From NCBI GenBank assembly GCA_023457295.1, contig JAEWLZ010000225.1:1-8025 (forward strand): DNA of 8,025 nucleotides. Direction: 5' to 3'. Origin of the DNA: Cyanobacteria bacterium OH_PDB_112. GTDB taxonomy: Bacteria > Cyanobacteriota > Vampirovibrionia > Gastranaerophilales > CAJFVJ01. Positions 5,464 through 8,025 of the stretch are shown one piece after another. The notes under the pieces are model-generated. The model worked only from the letters and a program-made list of their open reading frames with translations, ran no database searches and was not told the DNA's origin. The position numbers and the translations under genes are program-made. Each line of letters opens with the position of its first letter. Positions within the stretch are counted from its first letter, which is position 1.

Positions 5464-6147
5464 TTAAGTGAAAAATATAACCCATATCGCAATCAAATTA
5501 TTTAAAAAATGAGCAATTATACAAGGAATTAAAGAACCTGTTTTTTCTTTAATTATAGACAAAATAGCACCAACCGTAAAAATCTCCAGTAAAGCGGCAA
5601 GATTTTCTATATAAAGTATATGGGCTAAAGCAAAAAGTATGCAAATGCAAATGATTCCGATAACTTCCCCAAATTTTTTGACAAAAACAGGTTGTAAAAA
5701 ACCTCTAAAAAAGATTTCTTCTGCGAAAGGCGCAAAAAATATCCCTATATAAGACATAGCCAAAAGAATCTTTGAATCAAAATTTTGATAAACATCAGAT
5801 GATTTTATCCCCAAAAATTTTTCGGTCAGCAAATCAATCAATGTGGCAGCTAAAACAAGAATACCTCCGCCAATAAATCCTACCGCCCAATTTTTTGAAA
5901 AATTTTCAAATCCAAAAAATTGAGTTAAAGAATTCTTTCTTTTGAAAATAGTTATATAAAAAACTGCTAAAGACGATATTATATAAAATATTACTTGTGA
6001 AATTACCAAATAATAAATACCCATTAAATCAAAATTAAAAAATTGCGTTATACCCAAATAAAACAACATAAATGCCAGTATCAAAAACAACACCATAAAA
6101 ATATCTTTGAATTGCCACATATTAATATTTTGAGATTTTTGTTTCAT
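5464..6147 (-). CDS. CPBP family intramembrane glutamic endopeptidase-like protein
   Basis: 227 residues, a multi-pass membrane protein with hydrophobic segments at about 16-37, 42-68, 87-107, 128-142, 161-178, 183-199 and 205-226. The CPBP (CAAX protease/bacteriocin-processing, Abi) motifs are all present: EEIFFRGFL (143-151; Glu143, Glu144, Arg148), FALAH (172-176; His176) and HFLNN (213-217; His213, Asn217). Members are membrane-embedded proteases or act in bacteriocin self-immunity; the substrate here is unknown. No bacteriocin or peptide gene lies next to it, so an immunity role has no contextual support. No good ribosome site precedes the ATG at 6147; the bases just upstream are TATTAT and TATAACT, so a near-leaderless start is possible. 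The next Met (residue 10) has no better site. It diverges from the MCE-domain gene and its stop lies next to the structured region. Confidence 0.9.
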   Translation of the reverse strand: MKQKSQNINMWQFKDIFMVLFLILAFMLFYLGITQFFNFDLMGIYYLVISQVIFYIISSLAVFYITIFKRKNSLTQFFGFENFSKNWAVGFIGGGILVLAATLIDLLTEKFLGIKSSDVYQNFDSKILLAMSYIGIFFAPFAEEIFFRGFLQPVFVKKFGEVIGIICICILFALAHILYIENLAALLEIFTVGAILSIIKEKTGSLIPCIIAHFLNNLIAIWVIFFT

Positions 6148-6195
6148 AGTTATATAATAAGTGAAAGTATAATAATAAACATTAATCTAGAGGAT
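6148..6195. promoter_or_regulatory. Short divergent promoter region between the CPBP and MCE genes
   Basis: Only 48 bp separate the two start codons. On the + strand there are two perfect TATAAT hexamers (6153-6158 and 6168-6173); the second would place the start of the MCE gene's transcript near 6180. On the - strand TATTAT (6159-6154) lies exactly where a -10 box would be if the CPBP transcript began at its ATG. -35 boxes are not convincing on either strand, and in such A+T-rich DNA these hexamers occur by chance, so the call is tentative. Confidence 0.35.
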
Positions 6196-7164
6196 ATGAA
6201 AGAAAAACTTTTTGCTATTTTTGAAATTTTAATATGGGCTGTATTATTTTTTGTGCCTGTACTTTTTGTTTCCTCTCTTTTGCATCCTGATTTGGATGTA
6301 AAAAAAACTTACGCCGTTTATTTCTATGATATAAACGGCATAATAGTTGGTTCTCCGGTAAATTTTTCAGGCTATAACATAGGTTATGTAAAAAAAATAA
6401 AAATCGAAGACAATAAAGTCCGATTAGATTTGGCTATTACTAAAGATGAATTTGATATGCCAAGATGTACAGAAATAAAAATTGAAGAAACAGGGCTCGG
6501 AGGATCTAGGTCTCTTGAACTTTCAACTTGCAAAGACCCTTATAAACCTTCGGGGGCTTATACAACACGCCCTAAAAAATTAAACGATATTCTTGCGGAT
6601 GTTGATTCATTTTCAAAAAATCTAGTTGAAGGTATGAGCAATTTATATCTGGGATTAAATGCCGGGTTGGGAGGAAAAGATCATCAAGATTTTGTGGAAC
6701 TTCAAACCAAACTTAATTTAACTGAAAATAACCTCAAAGACATGAGCAATGATTTAACAAAAGCAAAAATAAAAGCTCAGAAAAAACTACCAGAAATTAA
6801 TAGAAAAATGGAAAAAACTCTCGAATATGTTTCAAGCATTGATATAAATCCCGAAAAAATAAAAGCGCAAGCAACCACAAATCAACAAATAATAGACAAA
6901 GCCGGTAAAAATATTAGTAAATATTCTCCTGCTCAATATAAGTCTATGGTACAAAATTTATACTGGAGAACAGAATATCTTAAATATATAGACAAAGACA
7001 AGGTATATCAGGATATAGAACACGCAAATGATATTTTAAATTCTATGCAAAATATTATTTATTCGATAGAATCCAAATTTTCTTCAGAAGAGTTACAAAA
7101 AAAACATGAACAAGTGGAAAATATAAGAAAAGACACTGAGAATTTATTGAAAGAGGATTTTTAA
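6196..7164 (+). CDS. MCE/MlaD-domain protein, membrane-anchored, with helical C-terminus
   Basis: 322 residues from ATG 6196. One N-terminal membrane anchor (about 5-28) leads into an MCE (MlaD) domain at about 37-112: YAVYFYDINGIIVGSPVNFSG, then GYVKKIKI, then EETGLGGSRSLELS, the usual strand order. Residues 130-322 are mostly charged helix with likely coiled coil (160-212 and 268-318). MCE proteins bind lipid in the periplasm of diderms and pass it between membranes, normally with a MlaE-type permease and MlaF-type ATPase. Neither gene is adjacent, so partners must be elsewhere. The frame stays open upstream to 6043, but that part lies opposite the CPBP gene and is not protein-like; 6196 gives the natural Met-Lys-Glu plus membrane-segment start. 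AGAGGA (6189-6194) lies only 1-2 bases before the ATG, oddly close for a ribosome site. Its TAA is followed at once by the upp ATG. Confidence 0.87.
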   Translation: MKEKLFAIFEILIWAVLFFVPVLFVSSLLHPDLDVKKTYAVYFYDINGIIVGSPVNFSGYNIGYVKKIKIEDNKVRLDLAITKDEFDMPRCTEIKIEETGLGGSRSLELSTCKDPYKPSGAYTTRPKKLNDILADVDSFSKNLVEGMSNLYLGLNAGLGGKDHQDFVELQTKLNLTENNLKDMSNDLTKAKIKAQKKLPEINRKMEKTLEYVSSIDINPEKIKAQATTNQQIIDKAGKNISKYSPAQYKSMVQNLYWRTEYLKYIDKDKVYQDIEHANDILNSMQNIIYSIESKFSSEELQKKHEQVENIRKDTENLLKEDF

Positions 7165-7842
7165 ATGGATAAAACACTTAAAAAAGCTGATAATATTTCT
7201 GTATGCGAGCACCCGATAGCTCTACAAAATCTTGCCGTTATGAGAAACAAAGACACTTCACCCGAATTATTTAGAAACGCCACAAAACGTCTTGCCGAAG
7301 TACTTTTTTTTAGTGCGACAGATAATCTGCCGACGGTTGACTCAATGATAGAAACTCCTCTTGCAACTACCATAGGAAAAATAATCGACCCGAACGCATC
7401 AATCATAATAGCTCCGATTTTGCGTGCAGGCTTAGTATTTTCTCAAGTTGCAAGCGATATTTTACCTGATGCAACAGTTCAGCATATCGGTTTATATCGT
7501 GACCACGAAACTTTAAAACCAATATGGTATTACAACAAACTTCCAAAAAAATTTAAAAATCCTGAAAATACATATGTTTATATTTTAGACCCTATGCTTG
7601 CAACAGGCGGTTCTGCAATAGAAGCCATAAGGCTTTACGCCGACAAGGGAATTCCTCACGAAAATATTCGCTTTATCTGTCTTTTATCCGCACCGGAAGG
7701 TTTGGCATATGTTCAAAGCCACTTCCCCGATGTTCAGCTTGTAACTGCTTGGATTGACGAAAAACTTAACGATAAAGGTTATATTGTTCCAGGTCTTGGC
7801 GATGCAGGTGACAGAACTTTTAATACTGTTTATGAAGTGTAA
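7165..7842 (+). CDS. upp: Uracil phosphoribosyltransferase Upp
   Basis: 225 residues, slightly longer than the typical 208-210 because of extra N-terminal residues. Upp makes UMP and pyrophosphate from uracil and PRPP, in pyrimidine salvage in the cytoplasm. Clear family motifs are APILRAGL (83-90), HIGLYRDHETLKP (107-119) with YYNKLP (122-127), the PRPP-binding loop DPMLATGGSA (142-151), and the uracil-binding end YIVPGLGDAGDRTFNT (206-221). The final segment carries Asn220 where Gly is common, a small change. The start is fixed by AGAGGA (7152-7157), 7 bases upstream. The ATG follows directly after the MCE gene's stop (TAAATG), so the two are surely co-transcribed and probably translationally coupled, despite unrelated functions. 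Its stop lies one base from the stop of the convergent cobO gene. Confidence 0.97.
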   Translation: MDKTLKKADNISVCEHPIALQNLAVMRNKDTSPELFRNATKRLAEVLFFSATDNLPTVDSMIETPLATTIGKIIDPNASIIIAPILRAGLVFSQVASDILPDATVQHIGLYRDHETLKPIWYYNKLPKKFKNPENTYVYILDPMLATGGSAIEAIRLYADKGIPHENIRFICLLSAPEGLAYVQSHFPDVQLVTAWIDEKLNDKGYIVPGLGDAGDRTFNTVYEV

Positions 7843-7843
7843 A

Positions 7844-8025
7844 TTAATACTCAATGCCTTCTCTTGCCTTGACGCCAATATCCCAATAGTGTTTCACGGG
7901 TTGGATTTCCGAAACAAGGTGTGCAAGCTCGATAATTTCAGGATGAGCGTTTCTGCCTGTTAAAACTATTTCTAAATCATCAGGCTTACAAGCCAAAAAA
8001 GTTTTCATTTCATTAATATCTATTA
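7844..8025 (-). CDS. cobO: Corrinoid adenosyltransferase CobO/BtuR (CobA type), C-terminal 60 residues, 5' end outside window
   Basis: Partial gene on the - strand: an open frame runs from the right edge to TAA at 7846-7844, giving 60 residues that start IDINEMKTFLACKPDDLEI. It contains the family's hallmark VLTGRNAHPEIIELAHLVSEI followed by PVKHYWDIGVKAREGIEY, matching the 'VLTGRNAHPxLIELADLVTEMRPVKH...GIxARxGIE' ending of CobO/BtuR proteins. This enzyme transfers the 5'-deoxyadenosyl group from ATP to cob(I)alamin, giving adenosylcobalamin. The P-loop half lies beyond 8025. It is normal at the C-terminus, and no frameshift is seen. It converges on upp with a single base between stop codons, so there is no room for a terminator between them. 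Which adenosylcobalamin-dependent enzymes need it cannot be told from this window. Confidence 0.9.
   Translation of the reverse strand, partial: IDINEMKTFLACKPDDLEIVLTGRNAHPEIIELAHLVSEIQPVKHYWDIGVKAREGIEY

Noticed and set aside
5464..6147. CPBP protein as a bacteriocin immunity or abortive-infection gene
   Set aside because: The family has such members, but there is no bacteriocin precursor, transporter or defence partner next to it.
6043..6195. N-terminal extension of the MCE protein frame
   Set aside because: It lies opposite the CPBP coding sequence, reads as non-protein-like sequence, and would bury the membrane anchor; the natural start is 6196.
7754..7963. 69-residue + strand frame across the upp/cobO junction
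   Set aside because: It overlaps the end of upp in another frame and is antisense to the recognisable CobO C-terminus.

Overview
The window is a strongly A+T-rich, gene-dense stretch of bacterial chromosome using the standard genetic code, with good Shine-Dalgarno sites before most genes. Nothing in it is a phage, transposon, CRISPR array or defence system. The mix fits a diderm (Gram-negative-type) bacterium: a cytoplasmic-type NagZ, an MCE/MlaD-like membrane-anchored protein and RsmI. Base composition and protein style recall low-GC gut lineages such as the non-photosynthetic cyanobacterial relatives (Gastranaerophilales/Vampirovibrionia). That placement is a guess from appearance and was not tested.

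Left part (1-3375, all +): the 3' end of a TcdA-type tRNA t6A dehydratase overlaps rsmI (16S rRNA 2'-O-methyltransferase) by 11 bp. A good promoter (TTGACC-N18-TACAAT) then starts a two-gene unit. Its first gene is a PAS plus histidine-kinase-like protein whose phospho-acceptor His is replaced by Gln. The second overlaps it by 8 bp and is a MalK/UgpC-type ABC ATPase with no permease or binding protein nearby.

Middle (3376-5463): a hairpin-rich convergent gap, then an unrecognised 56-residue gene on the - strand (3435-3605), then nagZ (-). nagZ diverges from a small exported TPR-like protein (+) across an 86-bp promoter region. After the TPR gene there are 169 bp without a protein gene. This stretch holds a series of inverted repeats, including a long imperfect stem that ends in a T7 run, and is a candidate structured RNA or elaborate 3' UTR/terminator.

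Right part (5464-8025): a CPBP-family membrane protein (-) diverges from an MCE/MlaD-like protein (+). The latter is joined stop-to-start (TAAATG) to upp (uracil phosphoribosyltransferase). upp converges, with one base between the stop codons, on the 3' end of a corrinoid adenosyltransferase gene (CobO/BtuR) that runs off the window.

No single pathway links these genes. They are mostly housekeeping functions: RNA modification, peptidoglycan recycling, uracil salvage, envelope lipid handling and cobalamin activation. The items most worth a second look are the His-less kinase paired with an orphan ABC ATPase, the structured RNA region at 5296-5441, and the unlisted 56-aa gene.
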